This document shows, piece after piece, positions 16,692-24,400 of a stretch of DNA of 64,000 nucleotides. The notes below the pieces were generated by a model. That model was not told the DNA's origin. It searched no databases and was given only the letters and a program-made list of their open reading frames with translations. How positions within the stretch are numbered: the stretch's first letter is position 1; each line of letters opens with the position of its first letter. Source of the stretch: WRGA01 sp031553395. Its GTDB lineage: Bacteria > Bacteroidota > Bacteroidia > Bacteroidales > WRGA01. Position numbers and translations under genes: made by a program. The stretch is taken from contig JAVBLR010000021.1 of assembly GCA_031553395.1 (NCBI GenBank), positions 1 to 64,000 on the forward strand. The letters run 5' to 3'.

Positions 16692-17255
16692 ATGGGCAAA
16701 AGAATAGATAAACAGAAACTTGATGAATTAAAGAAAGGATCTCACCGAGCTTTTAACGAAGTCTTTATTGCCTATTTCAAAAATGTCAAATACTTCATAT
16801 ACAGTTTTATAAAGTCGGAAAGTGATGCGGAAGAACTTGCCCAGGATGTTTTTCTGAAAATATGGGAAAACCATCAATTTCTCGATCCCGACAAATCTTT
16901 CGACTCTTATTTATACACTATAACACGTCATACTGTATTCAATTTTCTGAAACACAAGTCGGTTGAAAATGCATACAACGAGTATGCCTATTTTTCCAAG
17001 TCCGAATTTGCCGACGATCCCGAAAAAATATTATACGCAAAGGAGATTGAATTATTGATCGAAATGACGGTGGAACAATTGCCGGAAAGAAGAAAAAATA
17101 TTTATCTGTTGAGTCGTCATCAAGGACTTTCCAATGAAGAAATTGCTCAAACTCTCGGGATATCCAAAAAGACGGTGGAGAATCAGTTAAGCCTTGCCAT
17201 TAATGAATTAAAGAAAGTCGTTCTGCTGTTTTTATTGTTTTTTACATTGAATTAG
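16692..17255 (+). CDS. ECF RNA polymerase sigma-70 factor (Bacteroidetes FecI-like)
   Basis: 187 residues. Region 2 is at about 38-60 (DAEELAQDVFLKIWENH, core binding and -10 recognition) and region 4 at about 125-175 (LPERRKNIYLLSRHQGLSNE, then EIAQTLGISKKTVENQLSLA, helix-turn-helix for -35 recognition). The last residues (VVLLFLLFFTLN) are strongly hydrophobic. It is followed at 54 nt by a FecR anti-sigma and then an STN-bearing barrel, the classic cell-surface signalling relay in which a ligand at the outer membrane frees the sigma factor. It probably activates its own operon. Confidence 0.93.
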   Translation: MGKRIDKQKLDELKKGSHRAFNEVFIAYFKNVKYFIYSFIKSESDAEELAQDVFLKIWENHQFLDPDKSFDSYLYTITRHTVFNFLKHKSVENAYNEYAYFSKSEFADDPEKILYAKEIELLIEMTVEQLPERRKNIYLLSRHQGLSNEEIAQTLGISKKTVENQLSLAINELKKVVLLFLLFFTLN

Positions 17256-17309
17256 GCGGGAGAAAAATAAAGTTGGTTGTATTATAATTAATAAGGTAAA
17301 CTCAATCAC

Positions 17310-18284
17310 ATGAGTAAAAATTATTTTTCAGATATTATCAAGAAGTTTGTAAATCATCGATATTCACCAAAAACGGAAGAAAAAATTCAACGGTGGATCA
17401 TCGAAGAGGAACATCGCGCGGAAAAAGACGAAGAAATACGCAATTTTTGGCAATCATTGGATTTTGAACCCGACAAATCGGTCTATAAAGCGTTGGATGA
17501 AGTTAATAAAAAACTGAATGTTGATACGCGAAAAAAGAAATTCATATCAACTCGTTTTTTCAGGGTTGCGGCAGTTTTAATTCCTTTTTTGTTTATTGCC
17601 GGGCTGATTGTTTATTTTACCGAAATCAGGGATAAAACGATCGTTGTTTATGTTCCGTACGGAGAACAACAAAAAATAATATTACCCGATCAATCTACCG
17701 TATGGCTGAATTCGGGCAGTACCATACGATATTCCGAAACGTTTGCAAAGAACAATCGTACGGTATATTTGTCCGGTGAGGCGTATTTCTCGATTGTAAG
17801 GGATACGTTGAACCGTTTTACGGTAGAAACGGAAAATCTGAACATTCAAGTATTAGGGACTGAATTTAATGTAACTGCTTACCCGGAAGATTCAACCATC
17901 GTTACTTCTGTCACGATGGGAAAAGTGCAAGTTCTGATGCAAAAAAACAAGGAATGTTTTTTAACGGCTTCTCAACGAATCATTTATGATAAATCGACAT
18001 TCGGGTATGCCGTCGATTCTGTTGTTGCCGGTAATGTATCGACTTGGAGAAGCGGAGAATTGATATTCGAAAAGAAAACACTACCGGAAATATTAAAGGT
18101 ATTGGAAAGAACGTATGATGTAACCATTGAAATGGATTATGCGCTTTCCGACGACAAGAAATTATATACCGTCAAGTTTGTCCAGCAAGAAAATATAGAA
18201 CAGATCATGAATGTATTGGGAGAAATGATCGGCTTCTCGCATACGACGGAAAAGCAGATCATAAAAATCAAGAAGACATTGTAA
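17310..18284 (+). CDS. FecR-family anti-sigma factor
   Basis: 324 residues. The cytoplasmic N-terminal ~85 residues would hold the sigma factor. One transmembrane segment follows at about 88-107 (FFRVAAVLIPFLFIAGLIVYF). The periplasmic FecR domain is at about 115-215 (VYVPYGEQQKIILPDQSTVW, LNSGSTIRYSETF, VYLSGEAYFSIVRD, FTVETENLNIQVLGTEFNVTAY). The C-terminal DUF4974-type domain is at about 250-322 (LIFEKKTLPEILKVLERTYD, YTVKFVQQENIEQIMNVLGE) and normally contacts the STN domain of the receptor. Ends 12 nt before the receptor gene. Confidence 0.93.
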   Translation: MSKNYFSDIIKKFVNHRYSPKTEEKIQRWIIEEEHRAEKDEEIRNFWQSLDFEPDKSVYKALDEVNKKLNVDTRKKKFISTRFFRVAAVLIPFLFIAGLIVYFTEIRDKTIVVYVPYGEQQKIILPDQSTVWLNSGSTIRYSETFAKNNRTVYLSGEAYFSIVRDTLNRFTVETENLNIQVLGTEFNVTAYPEDSTIVTSVTMGKVQVLMQKNKECFLTASQRIIYDKSTFGYAVDSVVAGNVSTWRSGELIFEKKTLPEILKVLERTYDVTIEMDYALSDDKKLYTVKFVQQENIEQIMNVLGEMIGFSHTTEKQIIKIKKTL

Positions 18285-18296
18285 TTATCCGAAAAA

Positions 18297-20909
18297 ATGA
18301 GTCTTAAATCTTTTATTGTCATTGTATGTTGTTTAATATTCTGTTTGGCCGTCGCGCCGGCTCAAAACAAAAAGATTTCGATAAACAGGAATGATATTTC
18401 CATCAAACAGATTTTCACCGAAATCGAGAAACAAACTTCATACAGTATCGGATATAATGAGACCGATCTTGATATCAATAAAAGAATTGAATTGCTGGCG
18501 TTGATTTTTGATTTGGATAAATTGTTGTCATTGACATTGAACGGTACGGGTTTTAAATATTCCATCAGAGAAAATCATATTTTAATTATTCCTCAACAGG
18601 AGAATGTCGGCGGTAAATATGGAAGCAAAGTGTATCGAGGCTGTGTATTGACCGATGCTGGGCATAATCCTTTGTCTTACGCGACGGTTTTGTTGAAAAA
18701 TGAGGATAAAACGGTTGCAGTCGGCATAACAGATGATTCCGGGCTGTATTCAATGACAACATCGGAACCGGCAACATCCGTACAGGTGAGCTTTGTCGGA
18801 TATGAAATCCGAAATAGATCGATTCGGAATGACAACCCCGCTTTTGAGGTATTTTATTTAAAAACGGATATTGCGAATTTAGCGGAAATTCAAACTTCCG
18901 CGAATGCCGGTGTTATATCTTATATTGATCGTACCTCTTATCCGATTACCAAAAAGATGAGTGAAAGTGTAACCGATGCATTCGGATTATTGGATAAAAT
19001 CCCTAAAATTCATCCGGATAATATGAAGAATACCGTTAAAACAGGAAAAGACGAACCGGTTTTACTGACGGTTAATGGTATGCAGCAATCTCCGGATTAT
19101 ATTAAAAGTATTCCGCCCGAACGGATTTTGAGAATGGAAGTGATACACGAACCTTCGGGGCGTTTTGTATCTGAAAATTACGCTGTAATCGTCAATTATA
19201 TCCTGAAAAAGGATTATACCGGTTATGATGTCAATGTCGGCAATTCCATGACTGTTGATCCGGTCGGAACCAACGACAATGATTGGTTGGTTAATGATCG
19301 GCCTCAATTAAACTTTACCTATACCAAGAATCATGTGACTGCTTATGCTCATTATAATTATGACCGAACAAGGTTGAATTTGTCGCATGATCGCTTGATA
19401 AGGGTAGGAGGGGCTTCCGGCGGACAATATGTGAGAACGGAAAATACTTCCGTCGATAATCCCAACGATATTTTCCGTAATGAAAGTAATCATGCAGTGG
19501 CCGGTATCAATTACCGGATTACTCAACAACATGCCGTTTCCTTGCAAGGTGATTATACATCGGTGAATTCATTGATCGAAAACAGATATTTAATCAGCAA
19601 TTCGCCGGAACATCTTCCCGATGATTATTGGTTTAAAGATACCACCACCACCAAACTGAAGGATGCCGATTATAAAGGAACGTTTTTTTATCAAGGAGAT
19701 ATTAATGAAAATATTCAATTGTCCGGGGATGTTTCCTATAATTATTATTCCGATGATGTCGACAACCATTATTTTCGTGAGAATATGATTGATGAGCGGA
19801 ATATTTTCAAAGAAAAGAAAAATCAATGGGCGGTCAATATCGAAGGAGATTTCAGGATTTCATCTAAAAGCAGGCTTACGGCAGGCTATGCCGGCAACCG
19901 CAGAAAATACGGTTCAACCAATTACACGGGATATTCATTTATTGATTACAAAGAATCGAGAAACGGATTATTTTGTTATCTGACGTCAAATTTAACCGAT
20001 CGTCTTCGGATAAAAGCGGGAGCCGGTTTTGAATATATCGATACCAAAAGCATTGATTATCGAAATTCACAATTTATTGTTCAGCCTCATTTACAAATAG
20101 ATTATACACCAAATGATAATTTGAACGTCAATTTAAGTTATACCACCAACAGCGATAATCCGACATTGTATCAATTAAGTATAATGCCGTTGACGCTTGA
20201 TACGATTGTGAACCAAATCGGAAATCCGAGACTGAAAACGTCCGTCAATCACCTTTTTTCGGCAAGGCTGTCTTATAAAAACCGGTTGTTTTTTAAAGGT
20301 GAATTCAAGTATTCGCCGCAAGCAATATGCGAAACAGCGGAACAAACAGCCGGTCGCGTTTATCTGACGTTCAATAATATCAAAACGCAACAATATTCTT
20401 TGGAAGCGGACTATGTTCAACCTTTTGGAAAATCTTTCAATTGGAAAAGTTCGGTTATTTATTACTGCGATAAGGCGGAATACGAGGGCATAAGCAATAC
20501 GTTCAACAGTTGGATGATGAATGCTCAAATCGATTATTTCAATACCGACCGCGATTTCGGGCTTCGGTTCGGATATTACAGGGAGATGAACAAACGAATT
20601 ATGTGGCAGGGTTTTCAAATGGTGAATCATGATAAATGGGAACTGACGGCGAAAAAATACTTTCGGAATAAGCAGATCGCCGTGATGTTATCCTACATAC
20701 CGCCTATTGATTGGGGGATTCGATATAAACAGGAGCGAAAAATCGATTCGCCCGTTTTTTTGGAAAATAGTTATGTTAACATGGAGACATACCGGAATAT
20801 GCTGTTTTTGAAAGTCGAATTCAGATTTAATAAAGGAAAAGTTCGTCAAGATAAAGGACAATCGTCATTCGACGGCGACATGAAGGATAAACGCCGTTTG
20901 AATTTTTGA
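18297..20909 (+). CDS. STN-domain TonB-dependent-type receptor (outer-membrane beta-barrel family)
   Basis: 870 residues in the outer membrane. Signal peptide 1-22. STN signalling domain at about 25-100 (ISIKQIFTEIEKQTSYSIGY, FKYSIRENHILIIPQ). Carboxypeptidase-regulatory-like beta-sandwich at about 112-198 (GCVLTDAGHNPLSYATVLLK, AVGITDDSGLYSMTT, VSFVGYE). Plug-like region at about 200-310. A ~550-residue barrel of the OMP_b-brl_3 type ends the protein. The STN domain ties it to the FecR upstream. Unlike polysaccharide-uptake loci, no SusD follows; instead an oxidoreductase (14 nt downstream) and a radical SAM enzyme are encoded. The ligand is unknown. Confidence 0.88.
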   Translation: MSLKSFIVIVCCLIFCLAVAPAQNKKISINRNDISIKQIFTEIEKQTSYSIGYNETDLDINKRIELLALIFDLDKLLSLTLNGTGFKYSIRENHILIIPQQENVGGKYGSKVYRGCVLTDAGHNPLSYATVLLKNEDKTVAVGITDDSGLYSMTTSEPATSVQVSFVGYEIRNRSIRNDNPAFEVFYLKTDIANLAEIQTSANAGVISYIDRTSYPITKKMSESVTDAFGLLDKIPKIHPDNMKNTVKTGKDEPVLLTVNGMQQSPDYIKSIPPERILRMEVIHEPSGRFVSENYAVIVNYILKKDYTGYDVNVGNSMTVDPVGTNDNDWLVNDRPQLNFTYTKNHVTAYAHYNYDRTRLNLSHDRLIRVGGASGGQYVRTENTSVDNPNDIFRNESNHAVAGINYRITQQHAVSLQGDYTSVNSLIENRYLISNSPEHLPDDYWFKDTTTTKLKDADYKGTFFYQGDINENIQLSGDVSYNYYSDDVDNHYFRENMIDERNIFKEKKNQWAVNIEGDFRISSKSRLTAGYAGNRRKYGSTNYTGYSFIDYKESRNGLFCYLTSNLTDRLRIKAGAGFEYIDTKSIDYRNSQFIVQPHLQIDYTPNDNLNVNLSYTTNSDNPTLYQLSIMPLTLDTIVNQIGNPRLKTSVNHLFSARLSYKNRLFFKGEFKYSPQAICETAEQTAGRVYLTFNNIKTQQYSLEADYVQPFGKSFNWKSSVIYYCDKAEYEGISNTFNSWMMNAQIDYFNTDRDFGLRFGYYREMNKRIMWQGFQMVNHDKWELTAKKYFRNKQIAVMLSYIPPIDWGIRYKQERKIDSPVFLENSYVNMETYRNMLFLKVEFRFNKGKVRQDKGQSSFDGDMKDKRRLNF

Positions 20910-20923
20910 TAAAATAGTGCCAT

Positions 20924-21958
20924 ATGAGAAATCCACTTGAATTTTTTAAACATATCAGGAAGAAAAAGTATATTCAACAGTCGTATTCGGGCAAATACGC
21001 TTTTGTCGGTATCGGTAATCACAGCATCAACAATCTTTATCCGGTGCTTGATTATTTGAATGTTCCGTTGAAATATATTGTTACCCGAACCGGTGAAACA
21101 GCAGATTTGGTGAATCAAAACTATTCGTCTGTCATCGGCTTGACCGATTATAAGCAGGTATTGGAAGATCCCGAGATCAACGGGATTTTGATTTGTGCCG
21201 CTCCCGAAAGTCATTATCAATTAACCAAAGAAGCATTGTCAAGAGGAAAGCATGTATTTACGGAAAAACCGTTGTGTTTTTCTTCCCGGGAATTGGATGA
21301 AATTAAACGTATCACAGAAGAAACCGGGAAAGTTTGCCTGGTCGGACTGCAAAAACGCTATTCAACCTGTTCGGAGATCTTAATGAAAAGATTACCGAAG
21401 GAAAATATCATTTCTTATAATTATACATTCGGAGTGGGCGGATATCCCGAAGGAGACATGTTTCGGGATGTTTTTATTCATCCGATCGATTGGATCTCTT
21501 TCCTGTTCGGGAAGTATGAACTTGTTTCGTTCCGGAAATCGATGCAAGGGAAAGGTTTATGTACCGTTTTCATGCAAACAAAGCACAAGGATATGATTGG
21601 TACGGTTGAAATGTCGACATCGTATTCCTGGAATTATCCTAAAGAGACATTGAGCATTAATACACAAAAAGGTATTTACGAGATGATCAATCACCTGCAA
21701 TTGATTTATATGCCCAAACCTTCGAATATCATGTCCATCCCTATGGATAAAGTATTTAATTTTGTTCCGACGAAAGAATATCTTTTCGATACCGATAACT
21801 TTCTTCCGGCATTCCGGAACAATCAACTCGTTTCCCAAGGTTATTTCAATGAGATCAACACTTTTTTGAATTTGTGCGAGCATAAAAAAGCCCGGAATCT
21901 TTCTTCTCCCGAAAAAATCACGCATACTTACTCGATCATCGAAAAATTGACAAAATAA
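20924..21958 (+). CDS. Gfo/Idh/MocA-family NAD(P)-dependent oxidoreductase
   Basis: 344 residues. A basic N-terminal extension of about 23 residues precedes the Rossmann fold (KYAFVGIGNHSINNLYPVL, about 24-42; the usual GxGxxG is altered to GIGNHS). The EKP signature of the family is at 114-116 (VFTEKPLCF), and the catalytic-type histidine lies in FIHPIDW (H186, D189) in the C-terminal sheet domain. Members oxidise or reduce sugar, inositol or amino-sugar hydroxyls. It lies 14 nt after the receptor gene and 61 nt before a radical SAM gene on the same strand, so it is very probably part of the sigma-controlled operon. The substrate cannot be named. Confidence 0.85.
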   Translation: MRNPLEFFKHIRKKKYIQQSYSGKYAFVGIGNHSINNLYPVLDYLNVPLKYIVTRTGETADLVNQNYSSVIGLTDYKQVLEDPEINGILICAAPESHYQLTKEALSRGKHVFTEKPLCFSSRELDEIKRITEETGKVCLVGLQKRYSTCSEILMKRLPKENIISYNYTFGVGGYPEGDMFRDVFIHPIDWISFLFGKYELVSFRKSMQGKGLCTVFMQTKHKDMIGTVEMSTSYSWNYPKETLSINTQKGIYEMINHLQLIYMPKPSNIMSIPMDKVFNFVPTKEYLFDTDNFLPAFRNNQLVSQGYFNEINTFLNLCEHKKARNLSSPEKITHTYSIIEKLTK

Positions 21959-22019
21959 ATCGATTCCGGTCGGGAGTTTACCGCGGCTTAGTTGTACATA
22001 TTTTCAAACCCTATGAATT

Positions 22020-23099
22020 ATGTACAATACATCAGATTATGTTCGTCGCGGAATACGATTTGCAAACAACCAATTGTTTCCGTACCGTAAAAAATTGTCG
22101 GCGCTTTATTTTTACACCACGACACGTTGTGACTCTCAATGCAAGCATTGTTTAATTTGGCAAAAACGTCCGGTTACGACAATGAGCAAAGATAAAATCG
22201 TGGAAATCATGCAGAGTGATTGTATTACCAAGGATACAACGATCGGGCTTGAAGGCGGAGAATTTTTGTTGCATCCCGAAGCTCCGGAGATTTTGGAATG
22301 GTTTAAAAACAATCATCCGAAATTTGACTTGCTGTCGAATTGTTTGAAGCCGGACAGCGTAACGGAAGCCGTCAAAAAATTCCGCCCGCAACGTTTATAT
22401 GTTTCTTTGGACGGAAATAAGGAAACGTATCAATATATGAGGGGAAAAGACGGATTCGACCGTGTTATTCGAGTTGTTGAAGAATGTAAAGATCGGGTAC
22501 CTATTTCATTGATGTTCACCCTTTCTCCGTATAACAGTTTCGATGATATGGAATTTGTGATCAACATCGCACGGATGTATCGTGTGGATGTTCGAATAGG
22601 TATTTATAACAACATCGACTTTTTTGATACCCGTGAAAAAGCACATGACGAAGTTTATACACATCAAACGACAACCGGTTTCAGCAACGCTATTCCCGAC
22701 TGTGTAAAGGAAACGTCGGAGAATTATGATTTTTTGTTGTTATACGATGAATGGCGAAAAGGGAACCTCCGGTTGAAATGTCACAGCATCCGGGATTTTC
22801 TGGTGATACATCCTAACGGAGACGTGCCTCTCTGCCAAAATCTGGATGTCAAGTTGGGAAATCTTTATGAAAAAAGTCTGGACGAGATATTCAATTCTTA
22901 TGAAACCAAAAAGAAGCATCGGCATTATATGAATAACTGCAACGCGTGTTGGCTTAATTGTCATCGTAAATATGACATCATCTTATTGCGATCGATGGAA
23001 AAATTTATTCCCAAAGGGTTGATTGAATTGTTTTACGGAAAATATAAATGGACAGAAAATCAGAAAATTACGTATAAGGAAATATTGAATAATGACTAA
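22020..23099 (+). CDS. Radical SAM protein with SPASM-type C-terminal cluster domain
   Basis: 359 residues. The radical SAM CxxxCxxC motif is at Cys37/Cys41/Cys44 (TTTRCDSQCKHCLIW), followed by the GGE-type motif LEGGEF (77-82). The C-terminal part has a SPASM-like cysteine set: C254 (LKCHSIRD), C272 (PNGDVPLCQN), C307, C310 and C314 (NNCNACWLNC), expected to bind one auxiliary 4Fe-4S cluster. SPASM enzymes modify peptides or small molecules such as aminocyclitols; tungsten- or heme-type families are unlikely by length. No precursor peptide is encoded in the 61-nt gap before it or the 100 nt after it. Last gene of the ECF sigma operon; a bidirectional hairpin follows. Confidence 0.88.
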   Translation: MYNTSDYVRRGIRFANNQLFPYRKKLSALYFYTTTRCDSQCKHCLIWQKRPVTTMSKDKIVEIMQSDCITKDTTIGLEGGEFLLHPEAPEILEWFKNNHPKFDLLSNCLKPDSVTEAVKKFRPQRLYVSLDGNKETYQYMRGKDGFDRVIRVVEECKDRVPISLMFTLSPYNSFDDMEFVINIARMYRVDVRIGIYNNIDFFDTREKAHDEVYTHQTTTGFSNAIPDCVKETSENYDFLLLYDEWRKGNLRLKCHSIRDFLVIHPNGDVPLCQNLDVKLGNLYEKSLDEIFNSYETKKKHRHYMNNCNACWLNCHRKYDIILLRSMEKFIPKGLIELFYGKYKWTENQKITYKEILNND

Positions 23100-23138
23100 A
23101 TTTGAGAAAAGTAGGCTGAGTGAAAATTTGTAATGATA

Positions 23139-23180
23139 AATGTGCCAATTAATTTTAAAGAGACTTTTCATTGGCACATT
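23139..23180. terminator. Bidirectional terminator between convergent genes
   Basis: Arms AATGTGCCAAT (23139-23149) and ATTGGCACATT (23170-23180), 11 of 11 bp with a 20-nt loop, followed by TTTATATT on the plus side. It serves the radical SAM operon (plus) and chorismate synthase (minus). The word TTGGCACA recurs at 24366-24374. Confidence 0.7.
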
Positions 23181-23203
23181 TTATATTAATTTGTATTATC
23201 AGA

Positions 23204-24280
23204 TCAGAGATGCCTTGTTTTTCCAACCAAATAATAATCCAACAATACCATCGCCGTCATTGCTTCTACAACCGGGACAGCACGAGGAAGCACACACGAA
23301 TCATGGCGGCCGCGAGCTTTTAATATTGTTTGATTTCCGAATTTATCAACGGTTTCTTGTTCTCTCAATAAAGTTGCAATCGGTTTAAATGCCACTCTGA
23401 AGTAAATGTCTTCGCCATTGGAAATTCCACCCTGAATTCCACCCGAATTATTTGTTCTGGTAGCAATGCCTTTTTCACTTTTGTAAAAAATATCATTTAC
23501 TTGCGAACCTCTATATTGAACACCTTCAAAGCCATTTCCATATTCAAATCCTTTTACGGCATTAATGCTTAACATGGCACTTCCCAATGCCTGATGTAAT
23601 TTACTGAATACAGGTTCTCCCAAACCAACAGGAACTCCTGCTGCAATGCAAGTAATAGTACCTCCAAGTGTATCTCCTTCTGATTTTGCTTGTTTGATAA
23701 GTTCTATCATTTGTAAAGCAGTTTCAGGGTCGGGGCAACGAACAGGTGTTGATTCAACTTGGGATAAATCCAACTCTTTATAGAAATGATTAACAGTTAT
23801 AGGCCCGACTTGCGAGGTATAGGCCACAATGGAGATTCCTATCTTTTTCAAGGCTAATTTTGCAATCGCACCTGCAACACAACGAGCAATTGTTTCCCGT
23901 GCAGAAGACCTCCCTCCTCCCCGATGGTCACGGATTCCATATTTTGTTTGATATGTATAATCGGCATGGGAAGGGCGATAAATGTCCTTCATATTGTCAT
24001 AATCGGAAGAATGCTGATTGGCATTTCGAATAATAAAACCAATTGGCGTTCCGGTCGTTTTGCCTTCAAAAACTCCTGATAGGAATTCAACTGTATCATC
24101 TTCTTTTCGCGGTGTCGTTATAGCCGATTGTCCCGGACGACGACGATTCAATTCGGATTGAATAAAATCCAAATCCATATCAATTCCTGCAGGGCAACCA
24201 TCAATTACACCACCAATAGCGGCTCCATGAGATTCGCCAAATGAAGTAAGGCGAAATATATTTCCAAATGAAGTAAACAT
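23204..24280 (-). CDS. aroC: Chorismate synthase
   Basis: Converts 5-enolpyruvylshikimate 3-phosphate to chorismate, the last common step of aromatic amino-acid synthesis, using reduced FMN. I choose the ATG at 24280 (MFTSFGNIFRLTSFGESHG): the frame stays open to 24337, but those 19 extra residues are encoded by an AAGTAAAA-type intergenic repeat and do not belong to the family. From this start the protein has 358 residues, the usual length. Family signatures GESHGAAIGGVIDGCPAG, HADYTYQTKYGIRDHRGGGR and SSARET are intact. It is followed (upstream in coordinates) by the terminator shared with the radical SAM operon; the preceding gene is gcvP. Confidence 0.96.
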   Translation of the reverse strand: MFTSFGNIFRLTSFGESHGAAIGGVIDGCPAGIDMDLDFIQSELNRRRPGQSAITTPRKEDDTVEFLSGVFEGKTTGTPIGFIIRNANQHSSDYDNMKDIYRPSHADYTYQTKYGIRDHRGGGRSSARETIARCVAGAIAKLALKKIGISIVAYTSQVGPITVNHFYKELDLSQVESTPVRCPDPETALQMIELIKQAKSEGDTLGGTITCIAAGVPVGLGEPVFSKLHQALGSAMLSINAVKGFEYGNGFEGVQYRGSQVNDIFYKSEKGIATRTNNSGGIQGGISNGEDIYFRVAFKPIATLLREQETVDKFGNQTILKARGRHDSCVLPRAVPVVEAMTAMVLLDYYLVGKTRHL

Positions 24281-24400
24281 GTAAAGTAAAAGATAAAAAG
24301 TAAAAAGTAATAGGAATGAAAATCTCATTAATACCATTATAGACTAACATGTTCAGATATCTTTTTATTGGCACACTGGCATATTAAGTCATTAGCACAT

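Noticed and set aside
20175..20630. 151-residue frame opposite the STN receptor gene
   Set aside because: Antisense of a well-supported barrel domain; rich in Ile/Arg/His as shadows are here.
16692..23099. RiPP precursor peptide for the radical SAM enzyme
   Set aside because: No short frame with a leader-like sequence was found in the gaps of the operon or in the 100 bases after it.
24338..24400. Glycine riboswitch or other leader near gcvP
   Set aside because: This gap lies downstream of gcvP. The sequence upstream of gcvP (27245-27298) is short and consists of an AATTAAG-type word run with no aptamer features.
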